A stretch of 64,000 nt of DNA from Lithospermum erythrorhizon (GCA_019722365.1 JADFUC010000852.1:496001-560000); one strand, 5' to 3'; shown: positions 12,276 through 25,770, numbered from the stretch's first letter. Made by a program: numbers and translations. Notes: generated from the letters alone by a model not told the origin.

Positions 12276-12900
12276 TTGAAATTACAAATTAGTTGCAGAT
12301 TGGCCTCACCTCGATTAACAATGTTGTCAAATTGTCAACTTGGATCAATCCAGGGCGGAACCAAAATAAAAAGGATGCGGGGCAAAATAGAAAAAAAAAT
12401 TACAAAGGAGAGAAAGGAACCATTACAGCAAAATAACATCATGAAATGCAGCTCAAAAGATTGGAGCCACTTGGCCGCCACAGTAAATTTGGAATGTTCC
12501 ACTTACCAGCTACTACAAAGCACGATCGTTTCACGATCGTAGGGGCCTCCATGCAGCCTTGCATTATGGATGGAGTTAAATCGCTGGGGATATGTCACCG
12601 ATTGGTAGAACTGCATTCCTAAACTTTTACCGTTGCAGGCTATAACCCCGAGGATCGAGGCACATCCTGGCGAAGGTTCGAGAAGCATAAATCGATTCTT
12701 TGGGGGTGAGGTGACATGCTTGTGCATTTCTCAATGGTAAAATTTCGCTTGCAATTTTCTGAATCTGCGTGTTTGACATACAATATATATTATTTATTAC
12801 GAGGTTTCAAGGTACTAGGGTGGGCCGGGGCTCTCACATCCCCCACCACCAGATCACTTCCCCGGATGTCTTTCTGTTTATATTTACAATATCCCGTTTA
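12276..12900. other. GC-richer unidentified block
   Basis: The base composition rises above the surroundings. Short overlapping ORFs occur on both strands (12276-12542 +, 12503-12727 -, 12716-12904 +) with no family recognised. It contains a direct repeat of cacgatcgt at 12519-12540 and an opening gggcggaaccaa motif at ~12353 that resembles degraded transposon sequence. It is probably a repeat fragment; I cannot name it. Confidence 0.3.
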
Positions 12901-13825
12901 TTAAACCAATCTTTTTATTTTATTTTATTTACATAACTATCCCCTTTCTCACGAGAATCAAATGCAATAATCAAGTTGCAGTTATTATGAAATATTAGAC
13001 AATTATTTATATATTTTCTGTAACATAACACTACTATACGTCAATATAGGCACCATGAAGGACCATGATATATCACGCACAAATAATATATAGATTGTTC
13101 AAAATAAAACATGAATTTGGATGTTTTATCATTATTAATTTGGTGCCACATTTTATGCCTATATTTGGAGTTATCTATTCTCTTATAATATGTATAAGAG
13201 TTTCATCACTTTCATACATATGTTAGTACCATATGTTCATTATAACATTTCATCCAATTATATAAAAAATATTCAATATCTTTACCAACATATAAAGTGT
13301 TTGATATAATCTTGCCTTTTAATTTTTAATTTATCATACAATAATAAGTAAATTCCATTTTAAAGGAATATATATAAATTATTATCTTAATATTTTAATT
13401 TTATCATACAATAATAATTTTTCTAATTCAAAAAAATACTATTAAGGAATATATATCTAAATTATTATGTAATATTTTGTATTACATTCTGACAATTAAA
13501 ATAAAAAAGTATTAAGTTACATATCTAATACTCCTCAAAATCCCACGATAGGCATCGAGGTTAAATTTGGTTTTTTCACAAAATTAAATGTTAAATAATT
13601 TTTATTTTTTGTTGTATAATATTTGGGTGAAAAATGATCAAATAATAATATTTTAATGTACTTTAATATTGACATTAAATTTTATTCAAATCAAAATTAT
13701 GTTTATCGATGAAGATGTAATTTATCGATTTGGGCTAGCTTAAATCGAGGATGACAATCATTTAGTATGGAAGAAGTAATAGATTTGGATATTTTATTTC
13801 AATTTAAATTTTTTTATTATAATAT
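12901..13825. other. AT-rich intergenic DNA
   Basis: Nothing gene-like is seen. It is simple AT-rich sequence with frequent aaattattat-type runs. Confidence 0.5.
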
Positions 13826-13830
13826 ATATG

Positions 13831-15985
13831 TGTAATGCAAAGAAAGAATTTTATTATTTATGATATGGGTACAAAATAAAACCCACTATAGGGGAAAAAT
13901 TCACCGATGTACGGGTTTTATCCAAATCGAAGAGGATCGTACCCAAACTATGGATCCACTAGCGTTTGCTAACGATTTTGTGAGATATGCAGGCACAGCT
14001 TGACTTGAGCTTGATTTGGGTCTTGATAAGAGCTTGACTTGACTTAATTTGATTTGAACGTGATTTGGACTTGACTTGACTTGATTTGGATAGAAGCTTG
14101 AGCTTGACTTGAACTTGATTTGATTTGATCTTGATTTGAACTTGACTTGACTTGATTTGGATAGAAGCTCTGGTTTGGATAGATATCCCAGTCTTGATGG
14201 AATTTGAGGCTGGTTTGGACTTGGATATGGTCCGAGCCGGAGGGAACATAGCGACATATTCAGGTGTTGGTACGTATGGACTTGATCTTGGGTCTTGAAC
14301 TTGATCTCGAGTTTACCTCGATTTGATGGACTTACTATGGCTTCGTTTGCGGGCGTGGGACTTAACTTGTATTTGGGAGGTGGGACTTCGTAGCTAAGGT
14401 AAGCTACAACGCTTGAGTGGGACTTTGGAACTTGGTCTTACTTTCTTTTGTGGTGGGGCTTAGTGCCTTGATATGACACTTGATTTGATAGAGTTTAGTG
14501 CGCTTGATATGGCCAGTTTGGGATAGGGCTAGAGCCGAGGTTGCATGGAGTGATAGCAGCGAAGTGTTGAAGCAACGTGCTTAACTTTGCCTTTTCTGAT
14601 GGCACTTGCTTGACTTATTCTTGTAGAGTGGGACTTGAGGATATGACCTCACAGCGGGACTTAGTGAGATTTGGCCTCGCGAGACTTAGTGAGATTTGGC
14701 TCGCTTGGTTTAGTATGGGATTCACGTCACTTGCAGAACTTTTCAGCTACATTTGCGCCCAGCAGAACTGTTCTTTAACAAGTGATGATCGGTATGAAGG
14801 TGGAGCGTTCGACGCATTGGTAATCTTGATCAACTAGGCGAGACTAGCGACGGTTTCTTGAATAGAATCCACGGCTATAAGGAGCTGACCCATTTCGAGT
14901 TTATTCCCTATATTTGGGATTTAAATGAATCAAACTGAGAATTTATCAGTGTTCGTCAAGTTTTTGAATAATGGGGGGGCTATATAGGCAATCACGAATA
15001 TTCGAAGCGTTATTGAGAATCCTACGTCCGATTCTTATCAGTTTTGCTGAGCTTTGAAGGATTATTGCGTTTATGCGATAATCCTTAATTTGAGCACCTA
15101 TTATGGCCAACGCAGGTGTTTTTTAGGGAGAAGCGTGAAATTGTGGTATTCTATTTGTCTTCAAAGATTTAACAGAAATTTCGAGGAGAGCGTTCTTTGA
15201 ATTTTCTCAGGAGTTTTGTGTGTATTTTTTGAATGAATGTGGATGATTTTGTCGGCCAAATGGGGGGGAGGGGTATTTATAGGTTTACGGGCGCCAGTGC
15301 TACTTCGATTTAATTCGGTTTGATTTCGAGGTGGATCCACGATCGGCCGTTGAATTTTGAAGCGAAGATCCCAGACACGTCGGATAATTTGGAATTACTT
15401 GATGACCAAGTAACCGCTTTTAGGCCTGTTGGCCGTGAAGGAAGGTTAGGATTAACTTTTACAGGTCGGCGTATTTTTCATTTGACCTCGGACGCTTTTG
15501 GAGCCTTGATTTTGCATCATACAACTTTTGGAGTGTTGATTTTGAACCGTATAACTTGTGGGCACTTGATTTTGAGCAGCAAAATTTTGTAGAGTCTTCG
15601 TTTTTAAACCCATGGTTTATAGATTCTTCATTTTGAGTCACGTGTGCCCCCGGGCGTCCGTTTAGCCAATTTTAATCCAATAAAATTAGGGTTTTAGAGG
15701 CCTAATTTTATTTGACATTTAAAGGCGAAATTTGTTTTCTAAGGAATCGTATTTTTTGAGTTCAAACTTAAGGGTTAATTAATGTAAAAACCTTGTGCCC
15801 CAAGAGCTTGATTAACTCCGGGGCTTGATTTTACAAGAGACAACCTACGTTTGTCAGGGTTTGATTTGAATTTAGGGTTTAATCGAGAACCCTAATCAGC
15901 CACGTGGCATTTTTTAGTGGTTCGACCCTTAATTAACTTGATTAATTCGTCTTAATCAATTTAATTATTTCTTGATAAATTTTCG
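13831..15985 (-). mobile_element. solo-LTR-like repeat, copy 1 (minus orientation)
   Basis: A block of higher GC content that recurs in diverged form at 56846-58649 in the same orientation. Both copies share the left end (tgtaatgcaaagaa), a gggttttatcaaatcgaaga block, the cttgacttgattt-rich segment, a TATA box readable only on the minus strand (cctataaatacccc at ~15271-15284), a minus-strand leader rich in cacacaaaactc, and a right end near ataaatttt. That order (U3, TATA, long R-U5) is what an LTR looks like. No gag/pol accompanies it, so it is taken as a solo LTR. The pentamer atatg occurs at 13826-13830 and 15986-15990 and might be the target duplication, but the right terminus is not the usual CA. 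The repeat encodes only low-complexity ORFs. Confidence 0.6.
13985..14230. repeat. gacttgattt-rich tandem array inside LTR copy 1
   Basis: About 250 bp built from variants of a 10-15 bp unit reading cttgacttgattt. Read on the minus strand it yields low-complexity Lys/Ser/Gln-rich ORFs (13901-14257, 13959-14249), which are by-products of the repeat and not genes. Copy 2 has a shorter version near 57015-57070. Confidence 0.7.
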
Positions 15986-15989
15986 ATAT

Positions 15990-18900
15990 GTTAGTTTTAT
16001 CTTTAAATAAAAATATATTTTATCATAAACTATATATGCAATAATTAATTAGACTTGAATTGATATAACTGAAAGAAAATTAAAAAAAAATTACAATAAT
16101 TAATTAGAGTTAAATTCAATATATGAAAGGAAATTAAAAAAAAAATCAATCTTCATTATTCAATATATTGTCATAATAATACTTATATTAGTTTTCACTC
16201 TATATGAAATATAAATTATCGATATTAGAGTTGAATTCGATTATATTGTAATGTTAAGTATTAGGATACTCGAGGCACGGCGATTAAGGGTTATGATGGC
16301 TTCTTAGAATAAAGCTCATAACTTGATATACTAACATATAATGTTCGAGTTAGCATTTATTAGTATATGACTTTATCGATCAGTACAAAAGGTCGCTAAT
16401 AGCATCTGACAAGCGACTTCATAATTTAATTATAACTTTCGCGGTTTTGAAATGAAGCTATATAAGAATATTGGGGTGATTTTCAAATTGTGAAAAATCA
16501 TCCCCTAGTTCGACTAGGATGTTTAGGGGATAGAGTTTCAGTGCTTACTTTTATAAGTCGTTGTGAGATATTACGCAAGCCCAAATTTCGTGCCTTTATT
16601 TTGGGGGTAAGAAGTGAGAAGATTCTAGAACCTTCACACCCTATTATAGTCGACTAAAACACATTAAAGGAGGTGGTAGAGTTTTTGGTTAACTCTCCCC
16701 AAAAGCCTGAAAAGTGGGACATTTGATGTCTATATAAAACCACTTTTTGGAGATGAAAAATTGATCATTTACTTTTGGTATTCACTTTAAAAGGCAGAAA
16801 AACTCTCCACCACTCATCTTTACGCCTTTCTTGTAGTTCAATATTTTAAAGAGCTACAGTAAAACTCTGAAGGAACTTGTTCGCTAGATTGAGTGTGTGG
16901 ATAATTTTAGAGGCATTACTTTGGATGCTCGTGGGGTCTTCGTGTCCAACGATATTTATTTCTTTGTTATTACGATAATTATTCCGAAGAGCGATGCATA
17001 TTTTATGTCTCTTAATTATTGTTTATTCAAATGATAGTGATCATGAGATTCGTATCCAAATAGCATTGTTAGAATATTACTTATACGTTAGAAACACCAA
17101 CAATTGTAGGTATATAGTAAAGCTTTATTGATGAGCGTTCAATTAACAATCGGTACGCTTAAATGCTTATTTAAATGGCTTCTTGTGATAATTTTATATT
17201 AAAGTTGTTATTTATGTCAAAATTTTAAAATTTTCCATATCAAATAATATTAATCATATATATTATTGAGGTTTAACTTTTTATTAAAAAAATTATTGCA
17301 CGAGATATAATTTTTAAAAGAGGTTTGTCATCTTTATTCCATTGATTTCTAATATAATTCATTTGGAGCATTTCACATTCAAACGTGGACATCTAATGTG
17401 TGCTTTGTTAAAACTGTTTTCACATATTAAAATTGAAAGAATTTCGCCAAAAAGAATGCTTGATGTATTATTTGGTTTTGTCGCAGAATATTTGTGAGTC
17501 AATAATCAATTAATTAAAATGAATGTATATATAAAATAAAATTGATTAGTAGAACTATGAATAATTTATACTACTAATCAATTGAGAAGTGATGTTTTCT
17601 AACAATAAATAAAATAACATAAGGTGTATTTTTTTATTAAAGGAGAAAAGTGATGTTTTCTAACATTAAATAAAATTACATAATGAACATTCTTTTATTA
17701 TTAAATCTTGAAAATGAAGACTAGTATGGTAACAAAACTTTTAAATCTATTATTAAAATTATATTATCAAAACATTATAAGGGATCATATAATTATGAAC
17801 AAAATGAATTATAATATAAATAAAAAGTATAATTTATAAATTTACGTAAATAGTTAATTACTTTATTATCTCAGTCTAAATGTTTGAAGTATAAATATTC
17901 TACGTAAAAGGAAAAAACATTTTAGTAGTTAATCGAAATGTGAGACTTAGACTTGAACAAAATAAATTAAATTATCTGGAGACTGATCTTCTGTTATTTT
18001 AAATATGCCAAAGTAGGAATAATCTTGGTAACATACACCATATGCTATCAAAAGTCGGCATTTTGCTTATTAATATTCCTTTTTTTTAAAATTTCTTCTG
18101 GTAGGATACTGCTTATATTATTAATATTTCCTCTAATTAAAAATATAAGATTTTTTCATTTTTTCGTATTCAATTTTAGCTATCAATAATTAACTGATTA
18201 TGTGACGAAAAATTGTAAAAATTTATTTTTATGAAAATATACTTAAAGAAAAATTTATTAATATCAATTTTACATTTTTTGAAATAAAAAATAATAAGTA
18301 ATTAATGGCCAAAATTAAATACCTAAAAACAAAAATATCATATAATTTGAATTGGAGGTAATAATATTCTTTGATTTTAACAAGAAGGCAATTTGACCAA
18401 TAATGTCTAGTAGCATAGCATGTAGTGTATCTGTAATCAGTGTATGTGTTCTTTAATTTGTTTTCATGTCTTCTTCCTTAAATCCAAGATTTTGCTACCC
18501 AAAAGTTCCCAACTCTATTACCAATATTGATATTATCACAGGATAAAAGATTATGTACACTACGTGTCGATTTCTCCAAGGACTGTCTACCATTTATTCC
18601 TGATTTGGCAACTTATCTCATTTAGGTATGGCTGTCACACTTTTGCAAATCACACTTCACACCTTCTTAACTTTCCTAATTAGTCACTTCACTAGTGTTT
18701 AATGTACCCAATAAGGAACTATCAAATAAAGAAATGTACACGAAATCTAAAAGTAAAATCACTCATTATATATATCAATTTAAAATAGTACTATCAAAAT
18801 TAAAATCAATCATTAAATAATTTTTAAGGGATACAAATAAAAAATAAGATAAAAAATAAACTGAAATACTACACAATCAACTATTATAAAAAAAATTATT

Positions 18901-19100
18901 TAAATAATCATCTAATATAAATTAGAGGGAGTATTATATAGTAAAATATTTGTTTTTTAATAGGTAATGGGACCTCCATCATTCCAGCTACAATGAAGGT
19001 TACCAATGCTGATCAAACAGATAGTAGTATTATATAGTTGTCAGCAGTTTTCACAACTAAAAATATTTTATGAATATCACAAATTCACTAACACATTTTT
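15990..19100. other. AT-rich intergenic DNA with a TE-like promoter patch
   Basis: Between ~16230 and 17150 lies a GC-richer patch with a hairpin at 16473-16505 (ggggtgattttca / tgaaaaatcatcccc) and a plus-strand TATA box (ctatataaaacc, ~16731) followed by a leader-like stretch. It resembles an LTR or other element promoter, but no partner repeat was found. The rest (17200-19100) is AT-rich. A gagggagtat MITE terminus occurs near 18925. Confidence 0.4.
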
Positions 19101-19103
19101 ACT

Positions 19104-19112
19104 TTATAAATA
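19104..19112 (+). promoter_or_regulatory. TATA box of the LURP-one-related gene
   Basis: tttataaatatcc about 115 bp upstream of the ATG at 19223, at a typical distance. Confidence 0.5.
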
Positions 19113-19222
19113 TCCACATAAGTGTCTCTTTTTCTAGTACAAATCTGATCATCAAGAAAGATATCCATAGCACAAGAAAGATATCCATAGGAGAGTAAAG
19201 AAAACAGAAAATATTTTAAGAT

Positions 19223-20113
19223 ATGTTTCTGTTCATGAAATCATCTATGTGCAAGGCAACTAGGGTCGATGATGAACATCTTCTTCATATTCATCATCAT
19301 CATAAGGTTGAAGAAGACAAGAAGGACAATAATATTAGTGCATGCAAATCTCTAACTGTTTGGAGAAAATCTCTTCTTTTCAACTGTCAAGGTTTCACTG
19401 TTATAAGCTCTGATGGTAATTTAGCATACAGAGTTGAAAGTTACAACAAACATCCCAATGAAATTACTCTCATGGATGGTTCTGGCAAACCTCTTCTCAC
19501 TACCTCCCGACGCAAGGTATTAAATGAAACTTCCATTTCTACTACATTTATGGTACAGTCCCGCCAATTTATTTTAGTTGACGTTTTCATTTTGCAAGTC
19601 GAAACTTCGACGATTCATGAGGAGCCCTTGTATTTTTATTGTTGAATCCATAATTAAGTATGTTAATAATCTTTATCCTTTAAGCTTAGTACTGATTTTA
19701 AGATACAATGTTTACTTGACAATTAACAGAAGCTTGGATTAAGTGAAAGCTGGTTTATCTATGAAGGAGAAGCCAAACAAGACTCATCTTCATCATCATT
19801 AACCAAGAAGCCAATATGTCATGTAAGAAAACATCAACACATCTTACTACAAAACAATCTTAATGTCCTCGCGTACATATATTTAGGCGTGTCTGATAAA
19901 AGACTCGCCTATATAATCGAAGGATCGTACCCAAATCGATCATGCAAGATATTGGATGAGAAGAGAAGAGTAGTGGCTGAGATCAAGAAGAAGCAAGATA
20001 TTACCAAAGGGGTGTCTTATGGCTCAGAGGTGTTTCTCTTGATCATTTCGCCTGGTTTCGATTCTGGGCTAGCCATGGCTATCATATTGTTGTTAGATCA
20101 GATGTTTTCATGA
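19223..20113 (+). CDS. LURP-one-related (LOR) protein, DUF567/Tubby-C-like fold
   Basis: Two exons, 19223-19516 and 19730-20113, give 225 residues. The His-rich N-terminus is followed by the LOR signature: SLTVWRKSLLFNCQGFTV, RVESYNKHPNEITLMDGSG, then exon 2 with KLGLSESWFIYEGE, KPICHVRKH, AYIIEGSYPNRSCKILDEKR and the C-terminal FDSGLAMAIILLLDQMF. The gtaagaa after KPICH looks like a donor but the frame reads straight through it and the read-through protein matches the family, so I do not place an intron there. LOR proteins share the Tubby-like beta-barrel. LURP1 itself is needed for defence against oomycetes; roles of paralogs are mostly unknown. The ATG at 19238 is an alternative start. Confidence 0.9.
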
Positions 20114-20689
20114 TATTATTTATTGAATTATTATTTTTTAAATTCTTGGATTTGTTTTTTCTTCTTTTTTTCTTGAATTTTTTGTTTGTTTTCAATGTTG
20201 TATGTAGCCTTGATGTGACATTGTAATTCCCATTGTCTTTGTTTGTTTTAATTTTGTTTTTTGAGGATGATGACGGATTCAGCTAGGCTTAGCTTAAATG
20301 CTGTAAATACTAGATAATTACTAATGTTACAAAAGCTTAAACTTACAAGTTACAACATTATTTCTTCATAAAACTGACAATACAAATATAATGCTTGCTA
20401 TAAAATACTTGTATAATGTTGTATCGGCAATTCGACACAATGCGCCTGTGAAATGGCAAAGGCCCATCAACAAACTCTCAAGCTCCACTCTCCAGTAACA
20501 CAATACTGCAATAGAATATCCAGAAGAGCATATTGGAATACTGAAAATTTAATGTTATAACTCATACTATTATCAAGGGCTCAGTTTTATCAACACTTTT
20601 ATGAAGTAAAGAGGGAATTTCCCAGGATTTGGTCAATGGTTTCACACATTTTTTTAGAAGATTTTTGTATTAATAGAGAAAAAATTTAA

Positions 20690-21930
20690 AAGAACCTCCA
20701 GCCAACAAAAGCCTATTTCATCACATCTAATGGGAACCCCCAAAGAACACAAATCTGTCAGTTAGTCTTATTCATGGGTATATCCCAACTACAAACCCTG
20801 TGGCTAACAATAGCTATACAGCTATGCACAATATCCTCAACCTTACTCTGTACATTTTCAAAAATTCTTCTATTTCTCTCCCTCCAAATTTCAAACAAAG
20901 TTTCTGCAGCCTCCTCTTAAAGGATTTACCTTTATATCTGCCCACAACTATCCTTTTCTCCTCATTCCAACCCTTTGGAGCTCCAAAATCATCCAAGTAC
21001 ATAAGCATTTTTCTCCAAATTGTCCCAGAAAATTGACAATCAAAAAATAAATGATCCATACTTTCTGTCTCTCCACAAAAAATGCACCTCTCATCATCAC
21101 AAACTTTTCATTCCTTTAATCTGTCTTTGGTTGGTAGCTTTCCCAAGAAGCTGTGCTTTGGTATATTTCCTTTGAACCACACCACCTTAGTTCATTCAGG
21201 CTTTCTGACAACTGGATGAATCACCTTTCAGATGGCTTTAGTTCTTACATTTTCCTCACCATTTCCCCTAACTACCCTATCCTTTACACCACTTCTTAGG
21301 CTAGGAAGCTCCTCCTACATTTGCTTAATCCCAGAAATCATTTTCCTCTCCTTGGGACATCTTCCTGCAGTGACAACTTCTGCTACATTGACCCCATCCC
21401 CAATCCTTAAGTTCTTTTTTGCCTCATCCAAGAATATATGAGTTAAAATCCCCCTAGGGTGCCAATTATCATGCATGAAATTTGTGCTCTTCCCATCACC
21501 AATTTTTACTTTTGTAAGATGCCTAACACACTCTTTTTTCTTCAACAACTGCCTCCAAATGCTGGTGTCAGTACTTTTCCCCTCTAGGCTCCAAAAGCTA
21601 CCACTTTTTATTTGACCAATCATACAAACTGTATTCCATTCCCTGAGATTTTTTATTCCAAGCCCACCAGCCTTCTTTGCCTCAGTTACATTCTTCCACT
21701 TTACCTTAGACATATAGTGGCCCTGCATATTTCCTTTCCACAGAAATCTTCTCACTGCCTCCTCTATCTTCTCAATTACAGCTACAGGCAAGAACATGTT
21801 CTGACACCAGTAATTCTGGTTCCCAAAAATCACTGTGTTAACCAACACTAGGTGTTTATTGCTCCAAGCCTCCAATTTACTCATAATGGAAGACCAGAAC
21901 CAGGCAGGATGCTTATATCTTTAGTTTCCA
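20690..21930 (-). pseudogene. LINE (non-LTR retrotransposon) 3' end, reverse transcriptase C-terminus and zf-RVT
   Basis: Minus-strand reading, 5' to 3': 21884-21315 matches the region after the catalytic domain of plant LINE RT (EEAVRRFLWKG, AKKAGGLGIKNLREWN, KIGDGKSTNFMHDNW). Then 21230-20814 carries the zf-RVT finger (CIFCGETE, MDHLFFDCQFSGTIW). The parts are split by stops and a frame change around 21120-21240. The palm domain with the YADD box is absent, as expected for a 5'-truncated insertion. It lies ~580 bp downstream of the LOR gene on the opposite strand. Confidence 0.8.
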
Positions 21931-21949
21931 GATAGTCTCCGTCAAAGCA

Positions 21950-24440
21950 TTTTTATGTTGTGTCCATGACTAGTTTTTAATATCCAATTTAGACTTTTCT
22001 AGTAGTTTTGTCTGGTTAAAACCAAAGGGCAAACAATAAATGAAAATTTTGAAACATCACATTATTAGAGGATAGAACTAATTTAATTAGCTATTCCATA
22101 TTTTCGTTTAAAAAAACAAAAGAAAATGTGAAGTATTATTGTTCAATCAGTTATTATCATCATCATGTGAGACTGAGTATTAACTTTTGACTATAGAGAA
22201 ACAGGTATACTAGCACTCTCGCCGACCATGTCGTTGACTTTTAGATTTTGTTGACTTTATACTGCAAGAATTCAATTGTTAATAGCATTCTCCAATCGTA
22301 ATACTATAAAATAGAGTATACGCAATAATTTCACCTCTAAGTAAGAAACCACTAGCGGCTCATTAATGACGTCCGTGAGGGATCAATAAAATGACTCATT
22401 GAAGATTGTGCTCATCATAAACAATCTTTTTTGGAGATCAATAAAACTATATGTTTTGTATATATAAGGCATGTCACTTGACTAATCAATACTCGATATG
22501 TTAACTAAGTTTCATTTCATTTTAAACATTGCTAAGAATGAGATGTAATAAGTATGATAATATAATGCTTAGCTTTGATATTGTGTACCAATATTGATCT
22601 TATACTTAGAAGTTAGAATGCATTGAATTCGAGTATGTTCACTTTGGAGAACAATAATAATAATGAACAAAAATTAATGACGGAACTTAGAAGAGATTAA
22701 AGAGGCATTAGTCTTCTTCAATTATGAAAATTTTAGAGTTTATTGTTTAAATATAAATTATTTTAGACACTTGATTTTTTCCCTTCCAATAATAAAAAAA
22801 TCCTTTTAATAAATAAATTTAATGCTTTTACCTTTCCTTCAATTTCGATTCAAGATCTACCACGACAAACAACTGACGTTTATATCCACTCATTATGAAT
22901 ATAAAATCTAAATTGGTACTCCGTTATTACAATAGCAAGATTGAGGCATCATCAAGCTTATTAAGTGCATGCTAAAATACTTTAAATAAAACCGTTTCAT
23001 ACATATATATAATAAATTTTTTATCTACTACAGAAGAAATTGTCATTTTTTCAATTTTCAATTGTAGGTAGAAATTAATTATTAAAATAGAATCATCCAA
23101 CACATACACGCATTATTTGATGGGTCCAAAACTCCGGAAAACCATCAAATTAACCACCGACGACACTTATTTTTTTGAAATGTTGTAATCGAAGTTGAAA
23201 ACCTCATCTTACCAGAAAGATAATTCCCTACAAAATTAAATGAATGTCCAACTCATTGTGTAATATAGTAAGCGCAGCAAACAAAGCAATGCCATTTCTG
23301 TTAATTTATTCCACTTTCCATCTATTCTTCATTTGATTTATTTGGAGATCGAACTATAACCATTCTGTTATAGTTTGCGCAAACAATGCAAGATAATTTC
23401 CATTTTTCTTAGACATGTTTGCATAATGTTAAATATTGTGCATTTTATCATTTCAGGTATCATTGAGAGATACCAGTCCATCCCATTGATGTTTTTGTTG
23501 TTGTCGTCATTTTTTGCAATATATAATTTTAAAGGTTTACAATATATATTCTGTCCAATTTCCATTGGTATCCTATAATAAGATTAATAACATCTATAAG
23601 TATCAAATGATCCCACTATATATTATTCGAATATAGTTTAATCTTCAATATTGCATTAATAAAAACTGTAATAATTGTCCAAAAATGTAAAAATCTATCA
23701 TTAATGGTCGTCCTAGAAAGAATGAAGCAACGAGTATAATCATATTTTACAATTCATCATACGATTATGACACAAATTATTCGATTACATAGACTAAACT
23801 ATAATAATTAAATAGTGGATCCATCTCCTTTTAGATGCATGAGCCTTGAACCATTGCGTATAGAAACATTATTATGTGTTTATTACCTTTAAAATTTGAT
23901 ACCAAAATTTAAATAAATAGTACATTTGGACCCCTCAATTTACCCATTTTATTAAAATTACTATTTACATTATAAAATTTATGAGCTGACCTCTTCAACC
24001 TCTCTTTCTCCTTCCAAGCACCCCTGATTATGACTAAACATAGTTATGAACACGATTAAACATATAATCACCTCAAAAGTCAATACCAAATACGGAGTAT
24101 GTCAAAACGCACGCTCATTAACTTTACGTCCCTTTTTTTAGTGTTAGGTAATGATAAACTAATAAGGTGACACTTGGGACCAAAATATTGTGTTTAAAGA
24201 GGCATAAATCGTAAAATTGAGCTTGCATGTCATTATATTCCCCTACCTAAACTACAAAACCATACAACAGGCTGTAATTAAATGCGTAATTAATTAGGAA
24301 AACTATGGGTTTAGTTCCGTGCGTCATTAAAAGAACGCTTAATCGCATGCAAAACAAAGTTAACAGCGCAAAAGGAGGATTTGACAAAGATGATATTGTC
24401 GGATGATTATATAGTCAACTTCGTAAACAATGAAAAGCTA
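21950..24440. other. AT-rich intergenic DNA
   Basis: No gene seen. The short complementary ORFs at 23368-23578 on both strands have no recognisable family. A 32 bp segment at 24176-24207 (beginning gggaccaaaatattg) is repeated exactly at 33854-33885 and with a few changes at 34000-34031, on the far side of the gypsy relic. Confidence 0.5.
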
Positions 24441-24449
24441 CTAGACACT

Positions 24450-25770
24450 AAGACACAACATTGATGTAAAAGATTGAACATAACAAGCATGACTCATCTT
24501 TAAGCGTATAGAAATTTAAAGTATTGTCGTTCTTGAGCTTTCGCTTTCGGGTTTCATTCCGTCTCAATTTTAACGTGTTCCATTTCATTCGCTTCCGACT
24601 TCCGACAATTAGCAAATTTGGTCCCGACGTCGAAATGGCGGTTAAAGCGCTAACTTCAGTAGGGAATATTTTAGTCAAATAAAGTCCTTCTCCCCCGCTA
24701 CTACCCGTCCTGCTCCTTTATTACCCGCTTTCCGCTTCAGCCAGCCCATTCATCGGCTCACTCGAATTTCGCTTTACCCCATGACTCTTCCCCCCAAAAT
24801 CGCCCCTCGATGCTTCCTCCTGCTTGGCTGCCCAAAAAATCTCCATTGACTAATAAGCAAGGCTTGAGCCATGCTAAAATCAATTTTTCTTCAAAGCAAC
24901 TTTTGTAAAAAAATTATTCACGATTTTTGTTCTTTGAAATCAAAATTTAGAAATTAAGTCAACTCTTGAGGAGAAATTTGATTTCATTTATATTCATTCA
25001 TTTCTCCTTACGATCTGACATACAAATGGAATAAACTTGATATTCGTAGTAATTCGAAATTTACCTTTTTGCGGAGTTTGGTTTCGGCGTTAAAATTGGA
25101 ACAAACTTGATTCTTGACGGGCCAAGTATCATTTCATTTATAAGTAACTAAATAATATTGGATGGTGTGTATAATTTTTCTAGTTCAAAATTGCAAACTC
25201 ATCTAAAAAGTAAATGTATTTTCCCATCATAATAAACGGTATGTTTGAACACATTTTGAAGGAATAATGAATAAACAAATTTTTGAATTCATTGTATAAT
25301 GAGAACAAAACTTAGCAGACTTACTAAAGAAAATGTTCAAATATTTTGTCATATGGTGAGGGTAAGCAAATTCATGCAGCTATAATAAGAAAAGAATACA
25401 TGTTTGATTTAATGTTAAATAATGATCTTATAGACATGTACGGAAAATGTGAAAAGAATTAAGATAGCTGTTACATTTGATAAAATGTCTTAAAGAAATG
25501 TTGTGTCTTGGAGCGAACTTTTGATGTGTGGGTATTTCCGTCACTAATAAACTTGATTCTTATTGAGGGAGTAAATAGGAGGAGGTGGAAGCGAGGAAGC
25601 GGAAGGGGAGAAAGGGTTATTTGACTTCACAAAATACCCTACGGAGTTAGTGTTTACTTGGAGGTCATTTGATCTCAGGATAGGTACCGGTGTCGAGAGT
25701 TGGGTGATGGAATGGAAGCCAGTGAGGGTTAAGTGATGGTTAATGCGGCTTTAGCCGAGCCTATAGTATT
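24450..25770. mobile_element. possible TIR transposon (Pack-MULE-like) with captured PPR fragment
   Basis: The left arm (about 24600-24740) and the right arm (about 25560-25740) are imperfect inverted copies. The left arm reads aacttcagtagggaatattt then agtcaaataa and ctcccccgc; the inverse of the right arm reads actccgtagggtatttt, aagtcaaataa, ctccccttccgc. Both arms are GC-richer than the neighbourhood. Between them is a broken PPR-gene fragment. This is the layout of a gene-fragment-carrying Mutator-like element, but exact ends and a 9-11 bp target duplication were not found. Confidence 0.4.
25345..25545 (+). pseudogene. PPR (PLS-class) gene fragment
   Basis: Plus-strand reading gives GEGKQIHAAIIRKEYMFDL, then NNDLIDMYGKCEKN, a stop with a frame change, then AVTFDKMS, a stop, and RNVVSWSELL. 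These are the hallmark strings of plant PLS-type pentatricopeptide proteins (GKQIHA, LIDMYGKCG, FDKMSERNVVSW). It covers about two motifs only, with two stops and one shift, so it cannot be functional. Confidence 0.75.

Noticed and set aside
13901..14257. Two overlapping minus-strand ORFs with Lys/Ser/Gln repeats
   Set aside because: They are translations of the gacttgattt tandem array inside the LTR-like repeat; no ORF is kept in the second copy.
19822..19890. Intron after KPICH in the LOR gene (gtaagaa donor)
   Set aside because: Reading through gives VRKH...NVLAYIYLGVSDKR, which matches the family, and no acceptor restores a better match.
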